From Scilla litardierei (Eukaryota; Streptophyta; Magnoliopsida; Asparagales; Asparagaceae): 64,000 nucleotides of DNA. Of the stretch, positions 1-15,737 are shown one piece after another. How positions within the stretch are numbered: the stretch's first letter is position 1; every line of letters begins with the position of its first letter. The notes below the pieces were generated by a model. That model saw only the letters and a program-made list of their open reading frames with translations, was not told the origin of the DNA and ran no database searches. The DNA lies in NCBI GenBank assembly GCA_030789695.1, contig CM061139.1, positions 7,641,878 through 7,705,877 on the forward strand, read 5' to 3'. The position numbers and the translations under genes were made by a program.

Positions 1-4211
<4,211 letters not shown>

Positions 4212-4772
4212 GGCTCTCGCTCTCTCGCGTCAAGCTTCCTCTCTCTTCGCGCGAGATCCTCGGGAGCGAGATCTAGAAAATGAACAAAGACATGGTAATT
4301 TTTATTTATGTTTATTGATGTAGAAATGCTTGCTGCGCGAATTGACGGTAGGTCCCTCCCTCTCTCTTCTCCCGTGGAAAGGACATTTTACATGAAAACA
4401 CGGTTTAATTTTTAATTTACATGTGTAAGCTTCTTGAACTTTTGCAAAACAGAGCTCTTCGTCAAACCGGCCTTTTTATCTTTTTCCGCTGCTTGCCCAT
4501 GAAAGGTTCCTTGGAAATCTATAGTACGACGGAGGGATGAAGGCAACCCAACTATAGCCACGCCTTTGTCCTAATATCCTTGTTTGTGCCACGTAGGCAA
4601 TGTAGGCCTCGCTTGGTGAGGGTGTGGAATTGGGTGTTGGGTTTGGGGCAAGGTGATGGAGAATCCAAACAATGACCCTTACGTTCTCATTAATTCCAAG
4701 CTCGTCATTGTTTTTCATAAAAATCAAATGCACATCCTTTTTCCATTTTATTTACGGGTTTGATATCGTTCT
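4212..4772 (-). promoter_or_regulatory. 5' UTR and remaining proximal promoter of XRN4
   Basis: This is all the original sequence left between the XRN4 start codon and the 3' LTR of element X. The first ~70 bases upstream of the ATG are rich in GAGAG/CTCTC, typical of plant 5' UTRs. An upstream ATG with a short frame lies near 4290 on the minus strand if transcription starts that far out. No clear TATA box was recognised. The outer part (about 4685-4772) is an old repeat, see the separate entry. No gene is seen here. Confidence 0.55.
4685..4772. repeat. Left fragment of an old ~385-bp tandem duplication, split by element X
   Basis: The ~88 bases ending at the X insertion (CATTAATTCCAAGC ... 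TTTTTCATAAA ... TCCTTTTTC ... GGGTTTGATATCG) are clearly related to 46680-46770 on the other side of X. Their right halves also recur (46400-46470 against 46785-46850). The simplest reading is a degenerate tandem repeat in the XRN4 upstream region that was interrupted by X. Confidence 0.55.
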
Positions 4773-5671
4773 TATTTACGGGTGTTTTCTCACCACAACT
4801 CGTTGACCGTCGGTTGTATGGTCAACGTGGACAAGGGGCCGACTTGAGGGTCCCTTGGGTTCGCCGAGCTCGCTTGTTCTCGGCGCTGCAGAGCTGAGGG
4901 GTAGCCTCGGCTCGGTGAATCGCGCTCGGCCTCGGTCGGGTCCGCGTCGAGGGGTAGCCTCGGCGCCTTGCTAGCGAGATGATGCCTGAGCAACCGTCCT
5001 CCTGACGACTGCGATGGTGGTATGTTGGAGATGCCGGGTAGCCGACCGACGCTGAGGGGTAGCCTCGGCGCCTCGGGTGTCTTCTTCCTGGACAGATAAG
5101 GAAACTCGTCAGGGAGGCCGGACCTAGGTTCCGACCAAATCCCCTCCGATGCCTAAGTCAGATCGGGGTCTGAAAGGGTACTCGGCGGGGAAGATCCGGC
5201 TTGCAAGGAAGCCGGAACGTCTACCCAGGCGGCGCGAGTAAAGGGGGAGGGAGAAATATCGAGTGGCGAAAGCATAGGTCGTTGATGGAGTATCTCTCTG
5301 TTGATTACCTGGGTTTCGATCCCCTTTCTCCGTCGTCCTGGCCTTCCCCTTATAGGGTCTTCCGTGATTGCCCCACGTCCTGCCTCCTCTCACGTCCTCC
5401 CGATCCGCCTCCGCCTCCTCCCACTCGTGCGTGGTGGAGGGGTGGCCCATTAACGGGTCCGTTAATGGCCATCATGGGATCGCGGATTCAGGGGGGGCGG
5501 TTAATCCGGCCGAATGGGGGCTAGTCGGGTGCCCCCGAGGGCGAATTGGCTGGGCCTTCAGCCCCGTCTGTGGGCTCCCTTCGGGCGGGCATGTCTTCTC
5601 TAGTGGGCTTCTCCTTTGGGGTCGGGCCGTGGGCTGTTGTAATTCAGGGCTCGTTGATATTAGTCGTAACA
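4773..5671 (-). repeat. 3' LTR of element X
   Basis: 899 bp. It aligns end to end with 45411-46329. Read on the minus strand it begins TGTTACGAC and should end CCCGTAAACA; the terminal CA is mutated here (the plus strand starts TA instead of TG at 4773-4774). Confidence 0.88.
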
Positions 5672-5690
5672 ATTGCCCCTATCGCCCGGA
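5672..5690 (-). other. Polypurine tract of element X
   Basis: Directly inside the left LTR the minus strand reads CGATAGGGGCAAT before TGTTACG. A purine-rich run here, and a primer-site-like run at the other end, fix the minus orientation. Confidence 0.5.
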
Positions 5691-5892
5691 CCGTTCGGCT
5701 TCCGTCGGTTCGGTTCGGGTGATGTGACTCTTTCATGATCCGACGGGTGCGTCAGTCGAGGCTCCGCTATTAAATGGATGTCATTATTACTGCTCCGTTT
5801 GAACTTCCGCTGGTGCCGTTTTCGAAGCATCGCCGCCGTTTTGATATCGCCACGTGCTCTCCCCTGGCGGTTCAGATCCTTCCTTCGCCCTC

Positions 5893-5900
5893 TATATATA
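5893..5900 (+). promoter_or_regulatory. TATA box of the antisense ORF in element X
   Basis: CTATATATAC lies about 140 bp upstream of the ATG at 6036, followed by a pyrimidine-rich leader. It is on the strand opposite to the element's gag, so the ORF would be transcribed independently of the LTR. Confidence 0.5.
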
Positions 5901-6035
5901 CGTTCCAATCCCTCGGGCTTCAATTGTTTTCGCGCTCATTCCTCCTTGATCTCCGTTCTGCCAGCTTCTTCTTCCCAACCTTTGTCTTCTTTCCAGCTCC
6001 GGTCAAGGTAACTCTTCCACCCTTTAACTCGGGTT

Positions 6036-8256
6036 ATGGCCAGGCTTAGAATAGGTGATACACGTCCTGGCGGACCGTCACCTATTCCCGATCATGCCCA
6101 TCCCTCGGGGCTCAAAGTTCCCTCGCCGTCCCTGGGGGTCCCGGAGAGAGTGAAAGGAAAGCTTTTTCCGGATCCCGTCGGGGACGACGTGGCCTCGTCT
6201 TCCGAGCGATTAGGCATCCCTCCATCGATCCTCCGGTCGTCATCCATGGCCCCTTTCTTAGTCACTAGGGAGATACGAGAGAGGTACCTATGTTATCCAT
6301 ATGACGTCCGGATTCCCTTTGGAGACGAGCGGATTTGCTTCCCGCGGAGTAACGAGGTTGGCGTCTACGTCGAGATGTTCCATCTGGGGCTCCGCTTCCC
6401 CCTCCACCCCTTTATCATTCACTTCACTGACTCCTTGATAGTCGCACTGTGCCAACTAACGCCATCCTCTGTCGCGGTGTTAACCGGGTTCATTATGCTT
6501 TGTATCACTCACGGCCTGGAGCCGTCTCTCCCCCTCCTCTTTCACTTTTACCGGATCCAGACGGTCGGCCTCGGATCTTGGCTGCACCTCCGAGCCCGTG
6601 CGGGTCGAGTGTGCCTCCTCGGTCTGCCCCCTGGGTCGGGGAACTGGGACTCTAGCTTTGTTTTTGTTGTTTTTCCCCGGGTCTCGGTGATCTTGACAGG
6701 TTGGGGGAGCTCGCAACAAACCGACAGGGCGGCAACCTTATCCGAGGCCGAGCGGGCCGCGGCCCGCCTCATATCGTCACTTTCTCTTGAGGAGAGGTCG
6801 GTCTGGCATTTGCTGGACGACCTGCTACTTAAGTGCACTCTGTGGTCCCCCGGTTAGTTGTTTCCCTTTCTTCCGTTTAACCTCTGGCTCACCCTGATTT
6901 CGCTTCCTCTCGCAGGGATGGCCGGCCGTGAATTCACCCATGACGTTGATGAGCTTATTCGGCTGGGATCTCGCCGGGGCCGTGGGAGCTCTTCCAGACG
7001 GGCGCCTCGCCGCTCTGTGGATGAAGAGTTGCGTCAGTCCGAGCCTCCTTCGAGAAGGATTGAGGCCAGGTCTCCCCCACGGGTCGCACCGGGTGCCCCC
7101 AGAAGGGACGTCTCTGGGGGCGACCCCCTCCTTGTTGAGGGTTCCGGATCGGCTCCTCGGCCGTCCGCAGGCAGGTGTCGCAAGTGCTCTCCTCCAGTTA
7201 CCGCTGGCCCCAACGGGAAGAAGTCGCGGAAGAACGGTGGGCACGCCGTTTCTCCGGCTCCCACCGTCGCGCCGACGGATCCCAACAAGGTAGTCGTGCT
7301 GACCGTCTCGGCCGACCCCGCCGCCTACGCCGTCGTCACCCCCTCGGCTACCCCTTCGGGTTTGGGGGCCGTCTGCGTCCTGCCGAGCGCCTCCGCGGGC
7401 CCCGCTGATCCTCCCAGGGACCCGATGCCCCTTGAAATGGCCTTGGCGAGTCGGCCGGCGGCGGACACCGTCCCTCCGGGGGACCGTTCCTTCTTGGAGT
7501 TGTCCCCCGTGGACATATTGTCGGATTCCCTAGTCGATCATCTTCGACAGGTTTGAACTCCAGCTGTTTTCGGACAGTTGCTTCACCCTTCGATCTTCCT
7601 CGGTATAACCCCCCTCTCTTTCATTTGCAGGCCACCGCGATGGCTATTGAGGCGCAACGCCGGGCGACCCAGTTGAGAAGCCTCGAGGATTCCCTAAGTT
7701 GGGAACGCGCCCGGGCTGGGGAGGCTGACGTAGCCCTTCAGGGTGCCCGCATGGAGGCCCGGCAGCAACGCCGTCGCACCGACGAACTCGAGTCTCAAGT
7801 ACATGATCTCAAGCGAAAGCTTGTGGATGTCCATGACGTGAGCCGGGAAGTGGAAGAGAAGTTTCGGCGGGAGAGGGAGGATCTCTGGGGCAACTCGCCG
7901 AGCTGCGTCGAAGGCTCCGTTTCGCCGAGGAGGCTGAGAAGGGCGTCGACACGGCCATAAGGCCGAAGATTGCGTCGGTCCTGAGGGATGTCTTCGGGAC
8001 TTATGAGGACCTCCTTGCTCCTCGCATAGTGGAGGTCGTCAGGGAGTCATTCCGGCAGTTTGCGGAGCTCGCCCGGGCGCCAATCCTCCCTCCACCGGGG
8101 GGACGCCGATCCCCACTGTTCGGAGTAAGGCGAGGCCCCGGACGACGCTGTCTCTCGTGCTCCGGACCCCTGAAGAGCCCGTGTATCCTATCCCCTTTCT
8201 TGGGTGACAAATTTTGTTGTCAACAACAGTGCCCCAGACCTCTGAAGAGCTCTTGA
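6036..8256 (+). pseudogene. Antisense additional ORF of element X ('putative gypsy-type transposon' domain plus coiled coil), frameshifted
   Basis: The reading frame opens at ATG 6036 and is best read as three exons: 6036-6852, 6916-7550 and from 7631. The short introns (63 and 80 bp) have borders CG|GTTAGT...CGCAG|GG and CAG|GTTTGA...TGCAG|GC, and the frames join exactly. Exon 1 has the segment EVGVYVEMFHLGLRFPLHPF, characteristic of the plant domain catalogued as PF04195 (putative gypsy-type transposon). Exon 2 is low-complexity (Pro, Ala, Arg, Ser). Exon 3 is a charged coiled coil (ERARAGEADVALQGARMEAR onward). A frameshift near 7890 ends it early; the next frame continues the same type of sequence to about 8130. 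Function is unknown. Antisense additional ORFs downstream of the main genes are known in Tat-lineage elements such as Grande. Confidence 0.7.
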
Positions 8257-8302
8257 ATCCTGTCCACTTTCTTGGGTGACAAATTTTGTTGTCAACAACA
8301 GT
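8161..8302. repeat. Two-copy 71-bp tandem duplication
   Basis: TGAAGAGC...TTTCTTGGGTGACAAATTTT followed by TTGTTGTCAACAACAG occurs at 8161-8231 and again at 8232-8302, with about 15% mismatch in the first half and near identity in the second. The shared end is itself an inverted repeat (TTGTTG/CAACAA). Confidence 0.75.
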
Positions 8303-8561
8303 GCTCTTGAGGACGTTGTTGAGTGATATGTAACACATACCATTAATAAAAATGATATCTTTTAGTCAATTCTTCTTGCGTCACTGGTCTCTTTTTCGGG
8401 GGTTCCCCCTTCGGAATAGTCTTCAATGTTCCTAGATCGGACGGGCGTCTTCGCCCTCGTCTAGGGGTGTTGTCCCGCGATCATTTGGCTTGGGATGTCG
8501 TTCCTCCTGCCGAGCCTGTCCGTCCGGGTGATTGTCCTCAGCCAGGCGAGCAGGTGAGTCA
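8303..8561. other. Internal spacer of element X up to the Copia-1 insertion
   Basis: A GC-rich tract follows an AT-rich segment (8330-8370). No coding signature was seen. The last five bases, AGTCA (8557-8561), are the target duplication of Copia-1. Confidence 0.6.
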
Positions 8562-8989
8562 TGTTGGATATTGGACTCCCCGGATTTGGTTTTGGATGAT
8601 GAACAAACATAAATATATTGTGAACTAACAATTTGTGAGCGCAGTTATGGAGATCGTCGCCAAATTCATTTGAATATCAAATGCGACGTCTCGAGACTTC
8701 TCAAAGCACGTGATCGTATGCCTAAAGCTTCGTTGAAGCTTTTGGACCATTTTAGAAGTCATGAAGATTCAGATCGAAGCTTTCGAAGACGGTTCGTCAA
8801 GTTTTATTTATAGTCTTTTAGCTTCGTTCCGTAGAATGTTAAGCCTTGAGTAGGTCTTACGTTTTAATCTTCATAACGCTCCTATCTTAGACATAGGAAC
8901 TTGTAAGAAGTCCATACTAACTTTCCCGAAGCATCGCGCATCGATTCGCGACTTCTTGTGCATGTTAGTTGGTTCAAGAAGAAGAACCA

Positions 8990-9492
8990 ACCGACTAGAT
9001 GGTGATCTAGTCGGTCGGCAATCCTTCTTGGACCGACTAGTTTGCTTTCTCAAATCATAGCTCTTTACTGTTTACAGTTAGTCGGTCTACGTTGACTCAC
9101 CGACCGACTAGTTTGTGAACTAGTCGGTCAGTGATGCTTCTTTGACCGACTAGTTGAGCTTCTACTGTACATGCCAAGTTACTGTTTGTCGTTAGTCGGT
9201 CTATGTACATTTGGCGACCGACTAGTTGATGAACTAGTCGGTCAACTTTTGTTCTTGGACCGACTAATTCTATTTGTTCTCAGACTTTGTGTTTTATCTC
9301 TTAGTCGGTCTAAGTTATCTCACCGACCGACTAGTTGTGAAACTAGTCGGTCGGCAAGTGTGCTTTGACCGACTAGTTCCTTAAGTCTGAACTTTGACCT
9401 ATTCCATGTTCACCAGTTAGTCGGTTCATGTTGATTGACCGACCGACTAGTTGATGAACTAGTCGGTCGGTGGTTGTTCTTTGACCGACTAG
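8990..9492. repeat. AGTCGGT/ACCGACT inverted-motif array in the Copia-1 5' LTR
   Basis: Repeating units of about 100-120 bp each hold the motif in alternating orientation: TTAGTCGGTC, then a hairpin such as ACCGACCGACTAGTT ... AACTAGTCGGTCGGT, then GACCGACTAG. By hand count it holds about 23 copies of ACCGAC or its complement in 500 bp. That hexamer matches the RCCGAC core of plant dehydration-responsive elements. The array ends 70 bp before the TATA box. Equivalent arrays: 41127-41631, 47521-48024 and 60929-61432. Confidence 0.9.
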
Positions 9493-9535
9493 TTTGGTTC
9501 AGAATAGAGCCGTTGGAGCTTTAATTGAAACGTTT

Positions 9536-9555
9536 TTCTCTCTCTCTCTCTCTCC
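9536..9555. repeat. CT microsatellite in Copia LTR
   Basis: A (TC)n run between array and TATA box. The length differs among the four LTRs; the longest is at 41674-41708. Confidence 0.85.
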
Positions 9556-9562
9556 TCTAACC

Positions 9563-9570
9563 TATATATA
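9563..9570 (+). promoter_or_regulatory. LTR TATA box of Copia-1
   Basis: CCTATATATACTTG is conserved in all four LTRs of this family (also 41717, 48090, 61498). It marks the U3/R promoter. Confidence 0.8.
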
Positions 9571-10305
9571 CTTGATGAGCTGCATTCATTGCACTCAAGG
9601 CTGATATTAAGACAAGTTTAGAGTTCAAAGAGAAGTCATTCCCTCTCATTCAAAGCTCTTTCATTCCAATCTTGAATCTCTTCTCACTCTTATTTCAAAA
9701 GAGAGATTCATTGATTGTGAGCCTTCCAAGCCAAGTGCTTGATCCTAGGTCACCAACAACCTCATAGCTCTCCATAGCTGATCTTCATCTTGGAGCTAGG
9801 GTTTGGTGCCTTCATCTTCCTCAAAATCATCTTTGCCCTAATTCGTAAGTATACTCAAGGCATAGATATTTTGTGGTAAGCTATTTCATTTCAATTTACT
9901 TTGATATTGTAAGTGATTCGCTCTCGGTTGTGAGAGTGTGTTTGTTATCCCGGGTTGTGTGAGTCACAAGTTTCTTTTGTGTATGATTTGACTTGTGAAG
10001 GTTTTCACAAGTATTTCATAGTGAAAATCTTGAGTTAGGGTTTCTAACTCAAGTATCAGGAAGTGATCCGGGTGGTTGGGCCGTAGGATCACCGGGAACA
10101 AGTCGGGGAGACTTGGGTGGATCCGAACCCAGTAATATCGTTTGTTTGCGATTGTTTATTTGTTGTCGATTATTTACTATTCCGCATTTCCGCATTAATT
10201 GGTAGAGTTTGCAAGGTAATTAGGAATTAGCCTCTTAATTATTTTAAAGTACTATTCACCCCCCCTCTCTAGTAATTGTGCAGTAGCTTAACAGGGCATT
10301 ACATT

Positions 10306-10317
10306 TGGTATCAGAGC
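10306..10317 (+). other. Primer binding site (initiator Met tRNA) of Copia-1
   Basis: TGGTATCAGAGC lies two bases after the LTR end, the standard plant Copia primer site. The gag ATG follows after 13 bases. Confidence 0.9.
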
Positions 10318-10330
10318 CAAGTCTATAGCT

Positions 10331-12571
10331 ATGTCTGCCAACGACAACAAGACCGTTCATCCACCTTCCGACTATAGCACCTTCAAGAACCGTGAAGGAG
10401 CGTCTTCGGTAATGGAAGGACATTCCTCAACGAGGCCTCCATTCTTCAACGGTACTAACTACGGGTACTGGAAATGCCGGATGGAAACTTTCCTCCGGAG
10501 TGCTGCATTATGGAGGGCCACGATGAAAGAGTATGTCGAGCCCGCCGAAGAAGATTTCGATAAATGGACTCCCGTGAAGATCGCCGCGGAGGTAAGCAAT
10601 GCCAAGGCAATGAACGCCTTGCAATATGCTTTGGAGCCCGAGGATTTCAACAAGATATGCACATGTAAGAGTGCATATCAAATATGGAACTCCCTCCTCA
10701 TATTGCATGAAGGGACAAGTAGGGTAAGAGACTCTAAACTCGTGGTAGTTAATAAAGATTTCGAGTTATTTCATATGCTACAGGGTGAGAAGATGAAGGA
10801 GTACTATGCTCGCTTCGTCGACATCACAAACGAGTTGGAGGCTCTCGGTAAGACCTACACCCAAAAGGAGAAAGTCTCGAAGATTATCGATGGACTTCCT
10901 TCTAGTTGGGAGAAACGTACCTTTGCCATCGAGGAAGGTAATGATATGAAAACTTATACAGTTGTTCAACTAATGGGTACCTTCATGTCATACAAGGTAC
11001 GCAAGGATAGCAAGTTGAAGTTGCAGGAAAAGATGAAGTCCTACCTACAACAAGACGAGCCAAAGAAGAAGGCTATTGCTTTCAAGGCCGCTCCATCAAC
11101 TTCCACATCGACCGATGATGAGAACTCGTAAAACGAGTTGGACTTGTAGTCCATGGCTCTCATGGCCAAGAAGTTCAACCGGTTCTTCCGGAAAGGTAAC
11201 TTCAAAAACAAGTCAAAGTTTAATTCTTCTAACGCCTCCTCTCCTTTATGTTTTCAATGCAACAAGCCCGGACACATGAAAGCGGAGTGTCCTCAAAACA
11301 AGCACAAGGAGAAGTGGAAGGCGCCAAAGTACGACAAGTCCAAGAAGTACAAGAAAGGGAACAAAAGGGGGCTTGTCGGAACATTCACCGACTCCGATGA
11401 TTCATCTAGCGGAGAGTCGGATGATGAGCAAGTGGAGCAAGCACACATGTGCTTCATGGCTAGAGAGGAGCAAGATAAAGATTCATCCTCCGATGATAGC
11501 GACAACGAAGGCGATGAGGTAACAATGGATGACCTTAGGAATGTTAATTCTCAATTGTGGTCTAAGTATACTAAATTAGTAAATAGGTATACTAAAGTAA
11601 AAGATGACTTAGCTAGCATCTAAACCTCGCCTAAAGCTATCATCACCAACAACGACACCGTTGTTGAAGGATTTAAGAATGAGATTGTTAATCTCAAGAC
11701 TCAACTTGAACATGTTAGCATTGAGGATCCGGAGGAACACAAGATTGCGGATTTGACCTCTCAAAACTCGACTTTGAGTATTGAGAATGAAAATCTCAAA
11801 TCTCGTGTTTATGTGCTCACATCGCAAGTATCCAATTTGGATGCTTCTATGCGTTCTCTCACCGAGAAATATGAGAGCACATTAGGCCGAATTAATAAAT
11901 TCAATAAGGGTAAGGATAATTTGAATAAAATCCTAAGTGACTTACTTCCGGCCAATCACCATATTGGCTTGGGGTATACGATGGGAAGTTCTTCCAAATC
12001 GGCCACTACTTTTGTTAGGCCAACTTCCGGTGACTCAACGAGTGGTAGCAAACACTCTATTGGTAGTTCATCTACCAATGGTGCTTCCACCTCGTTCACA
12101 CCCTCTTTCGGAAAGAAACCCACTTTGGGTGGACCTCCAAAGAAGGGTCATGCCTACATGTACACCAATACCATGCCATGTAGGAACACACGTCCTACTC
12201 CACCGGCTCACACATATGATGATTTTTATGCTACACGTTCACGGGCACGTGCACACCATGTGAGACACCCTCATGCACGTGTTCCTCCACATGCATATGT
12301 TCACCCACATCATCGTATGAATAATTATCCACATGCACCATTTCATCATGTTCCTTATGCCTATCCACGACATGCATCACGTAGAAACCAACAACGCATG
12401 CATGCACCCAATAGGATGAGGGCTCCCAAAATATTCACAATTTGGAGCCCAAAGGACACAAGCATGGATGAAAAACAAATTTACATGAATGCTTATTTTT
12501 CGAATGTTGTGCATAGTAGTAATTATGTGGGGAAGTCTAAGTCCAATTGGACTTGGCTTCCAAAGGTCTAA
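10331..12571 (+). pseudogene. Copia-1 gag, with internal stops
   Basis: Capsid/nucleocapsid protein of a Copia element. ATG at 10331. The N-terminal half has the Copia-type gag domain (PPFFNGTNYGYWKCRME; VRDSKLVVVNKDFELFHMLQ). A CCHC zinc knuckle (CFQCNKPGHMKAEC) lies at 11249-11290. A Lys/Asp/Ser-rich linker, a helical segment and a His/Arg-rich tail follow, with the frame ending at TAA 12569-12571. The single frame is interrupted by TAA 11129, TAG 11147 and TAA 11621. The TAG at 11147 is also present in Copia-2; the other two are private. Each is one C-to-T or G-to-T change from a sense codon in the sister copy or its expected codon. Confidence 0.9.
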
Positions 12572-12624
12572 TCTTTTGGACCCAATGACCTTGGGTACCA
12601 TGATACGATATTTTCTATTTTTAG
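12566..12624 (+). other. Candidate 59-bp intron between gag and pol of Copia-1
   Basis: The gag frame reads ...CCA AAG then GTCTAA, where TAA is the gag stop. Fifty-nine bases later a TTTTTAG acceptor-like site precedes GTACTCAAG, which opens the pol frame. Removing GT...AG joins gag to pol in phase. Copia-2 has the same borders and length (51091-51149). At 59 bp it is shorter than most plant introns, so frameshifting is an alternative. Confidence 0.4.
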
Positions 12625-15600
12625 GTACTCAAGGAAAAGAAAAAGAAAAGGAGCAACAAATTTAAATTTAGCTCCAAGGGGAATTGGATACTCGATAGCG
12701 GGTGTTCAAAACACATGACGGGTGACGCTCAATTGCTCTCCGGAGTGGTTCCCATTGCAAATGGGAACCGCGTCGTCTTTGGAGGCAACGAGAGCGGAAC
12801 CATCATAGGTGTTGGTAAAGTGGGTAATCCTTCTGAACCCCTAATATGTGATGTTTACCTTGTTAAAGGATTAAACCACAATCTCATTTCAATAAGTCAA
12901 CTTTGTGACAAAGGTTACAAAGTTAGCTTTGTGAAAGGAATGTGCCATATTTTAAGAAAAGATAATAATGAATTATTATTTTCCGGCACACACCATAAGG
13001 ATATATACATCCTAGATCTTCCAAGATCACATGAACAATGTCTCATTGCCAACACAAGTGAACAACACTTATGGCATCGACGTTTTGGTCATGTGAACTT
13101 TGGAACACTATTTAAGCTTTTCAAGTTAAATTCTATTAGAGGCTTCCCTAAGCTAATCTTTCAAAAGAAAAGCTTTTGTGACTCGTGTCAACGAGGCAAG
13201 CTTCCAAAATCGTCGTTTAAACCTAAGAAAAGCATTTCTTCTAAGCGGCCACTAGAGCTATTACATCTAGATTTATTTGGGCCAACTAGAGTTGCTTCAT
13301 TAGGTAATGCACGTTATGGACTTGTCATCGTTGATGACTTTTCTAGGTTTACTTGGGTATTTTCATTATGTAATAAAAATGATGCCTTTGAAAACTTCAC
13401 AATTTTTGTTAAGAAAGTACAAAATCTCTTAGGAACCACCATTGTCACTATTAATAGTGATCATGGAGGGGAATTTGAGAATGAGTCTTTTGAGACATTT
13501 TGTGATGAAGTTGGTATTACACACACCTTTTCATTCCCTCGCGCACCTCCTCAAAATGGTGTTGTTGAGAGAAAGAATAGGACGCTAGTGGAGTGTGCTC
13601 GCACTATGCTTGATGATAGCCAACTTGGCCATCAATTTTGGGCGGAAGCGGTACACATCGATTGCTATGTGTTTAATAGAATACTTTTGAGGCCCGGCAC
13701 TAAACAAACTTGTTATGAATTGTTGTTTGGTAGGTTGCCTCAAGTTAAACATTTTCATGTTTTTGGTTCAAAATGTTTTATTAAGAACACGTATGGTAGT
13801 TTGGACAAATTCGATCCAAGATCCGATAAGGGGATTTTTGTTGGGTATTCCTCACGTAGCAAAGCCTACCGGATATACAACAAACGAACCTCAACGATCG
13901 AGGAATCGCTTCATGTTTCATTCAATGAAGGATTTGTTCCAACTAGAATTACTAATGATGATGACTTTATGGATGCCTTATGTGATTCAATTGGTAATTC
14001 TAACTCTAATGATTCTATTGATTCTATTGAGACTAACCCGACTAATGATGTTTTTGAGAATGTTCCTAGTGATCAAGGTATTCCCAAACGGCTTCATACC
14101 GTTCGTGACCATCCTCATGAGCAAGTCATTGGCAATATCCAAGATAGTGTCAAGATGAGATCTCAAGTCAACCACTTCGCTCATTGTGCCTTTGCCTCCT
14201 CGACTGAGCCAAAGAATGTTAATGAAGTATGCGAAGATAGCGCTTGGATCCTTGCCATGGAAGAGGAACTCATTCAATTCGAGAGGAATGAGGTTTGGGA
14301 GCTTGTTCCATTGCCATCGAAGAACCACACCGTCATAGGGACAGAGTGGATCTTCAAGAACAAGACCGACGAAAACCAAGTCGTCGTCCGGAACAAAGCT
14401 CGGTTAGTAGCTCAAGGCTATCTACAAGAGGAAGGTATCGATTTCGAAGAATCCTTTGCTCCGGTAGCTAGATTAGAATCAATTAGATTATTGTTATCTT
14501 TTGCATGCCATAAAGATTTTAAATTATTTCAAATGGATGTAAAAAGTGCGTTTTTAAACGGAGATGTTGTTGAGGAAGTTTATGTCTCTCAACCTCCGGG
14601 TTTTATAAATGAAAAATTTCCAAATCATATTTTTAAACTTAAAAAAGCACTTTACGGTTTGAGACAAGCTCCTCGAGCTTGGTATGACCGTTTAAAGAAT
14701 TTTCTTTTGGATTCAGGTTTTAAAATGGGAGAAGTTGATTCCACATTATTTGTTAAGTATTCGAATAATGATATAATTTTAGTTCAAATTTATGTTGATG
14801 ATATCATTTTCGGTGCTACTGACTTTGCTCTTTGCGAAGAGTTTTCTAATGTGATGACGGATCAATTTGAGATGAGCCACATGGGTGAGCTCAAATATTT
14901 CTTAGGTCTCCAAATTCGCCGAATGAACGATGCAATCTCCATCCACCAAACGAAGTACACGGTGGAGTTGCTAAAGCGATTTGGAATGGAGAATGCCTCC
15001 GGGAAAAAGACTCCAATGAGCACGACTACACATCTTGATAAAGATGCGGGCGGAAAAGATGTAGACATTCGTCTATATCGAGATATGATAGGTAGTTTAC
15101 TTTATCTTACCGCAAGTAGGCCCGATATTATGTTTGCCATATGTGTATGTGCTTGTTATTATTCTCAACCTAAGGAGTCACACTTAGTAACGGTAAAGCG
15201 TATTTTCCGTTATTTAAGCTATACACTTGATTTTGGATTACTTTATCCAAAAGCACGTATGAGTTAATCTCATATAGTGACGCAGATTATGCGGGATGCA
15301 AATCCGACAGGAAAAGTACTAGTGGCACTTGCCATTTTATATGAAATTCTCTTGTCTCTTGGTTTTCCAAGAAGCAGAATTCTGTATCACTTTCAACCAC
15401 CGAGGCGGAATACATTGCCGCCGGTGCCGCGTGTGCTCAAGTTCTTTGGATGAGACACACACTTAAAGACTTTGGTATAAACTGTGATACTGGCCCTATC
15501 ATGGTGGACAACCAAAGTGCAATATGTCTCTCCAAGAACCCGGTACACCATTCCCGTTTGAAACACGTAGATGTCCGACACCATTTCTTAGATGATCATG

Positions 15601-15737
15601 TTGCTAAAAAGGACATCATTTTAGTGTACGTTGAAACCCAGAAGCAAATCGCCGATATTTTCACGAAACCCCTAAAGGAAGACTCCTTTGTGCGGTTACG
15701 TCGAGAATTGGGGATTATGGGTGAATCCGAGATTTAG
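12625..15737 (+). pseudogene. Copia-1 pol (protease, integrase, reverse transcriptase, RNase H), frameshifted
   Basis: Order of domains: protease ([13 protein letters not shown]), GAG-pre-integrase zinc region ([10 protein letters not shown] ... CDSCQRGK), integrase core ([32 protein letters not shown]), reverse transcriptase ([21 protein letters not shown]) and RNase H (SDADYAGCKSD; KQIADIFTKPL), the Copia order. Open from 12625 to about 15250, where a 4-bp deletion relative to Copia-2 shifts the frame and gives a stop at 15267. An additional TGA at 15342-15344 inside RNase H is shared with Copia-2. The end at 15737 is the expected C-terminus. Confidence 0.93.

Larger units (their letters stand above)
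8562..10303 (+). repeat. 5' LTR of Copia-1
   Basis: 1742 bp, same family as 40699-42457, 47094-48828 and the split copy 57644-62239. Layout: U3 with the AGTCGGT array, a CT microsatellite, TATA at 9563, then a leader with a perfect 10-bp hairpin (CTTGAGTTAG / CTAACTCAAG, 10029-10053) present in all four LTRs. Confidence 0.93.

Noticed and set aside
5124..5727. Several 66-119 codon ORFs in the left X LTR
   Set aside because: GC-rich LTR sequence; frames are not kept in the partner LTR at 45411-46329.
8990..9492. CRISPR-like array of direct repeats and spacers
   Set aside because: Plant retrotransposon context; motifs alternate in orientation, spacers are conserved between copies, and there are no cas genes.
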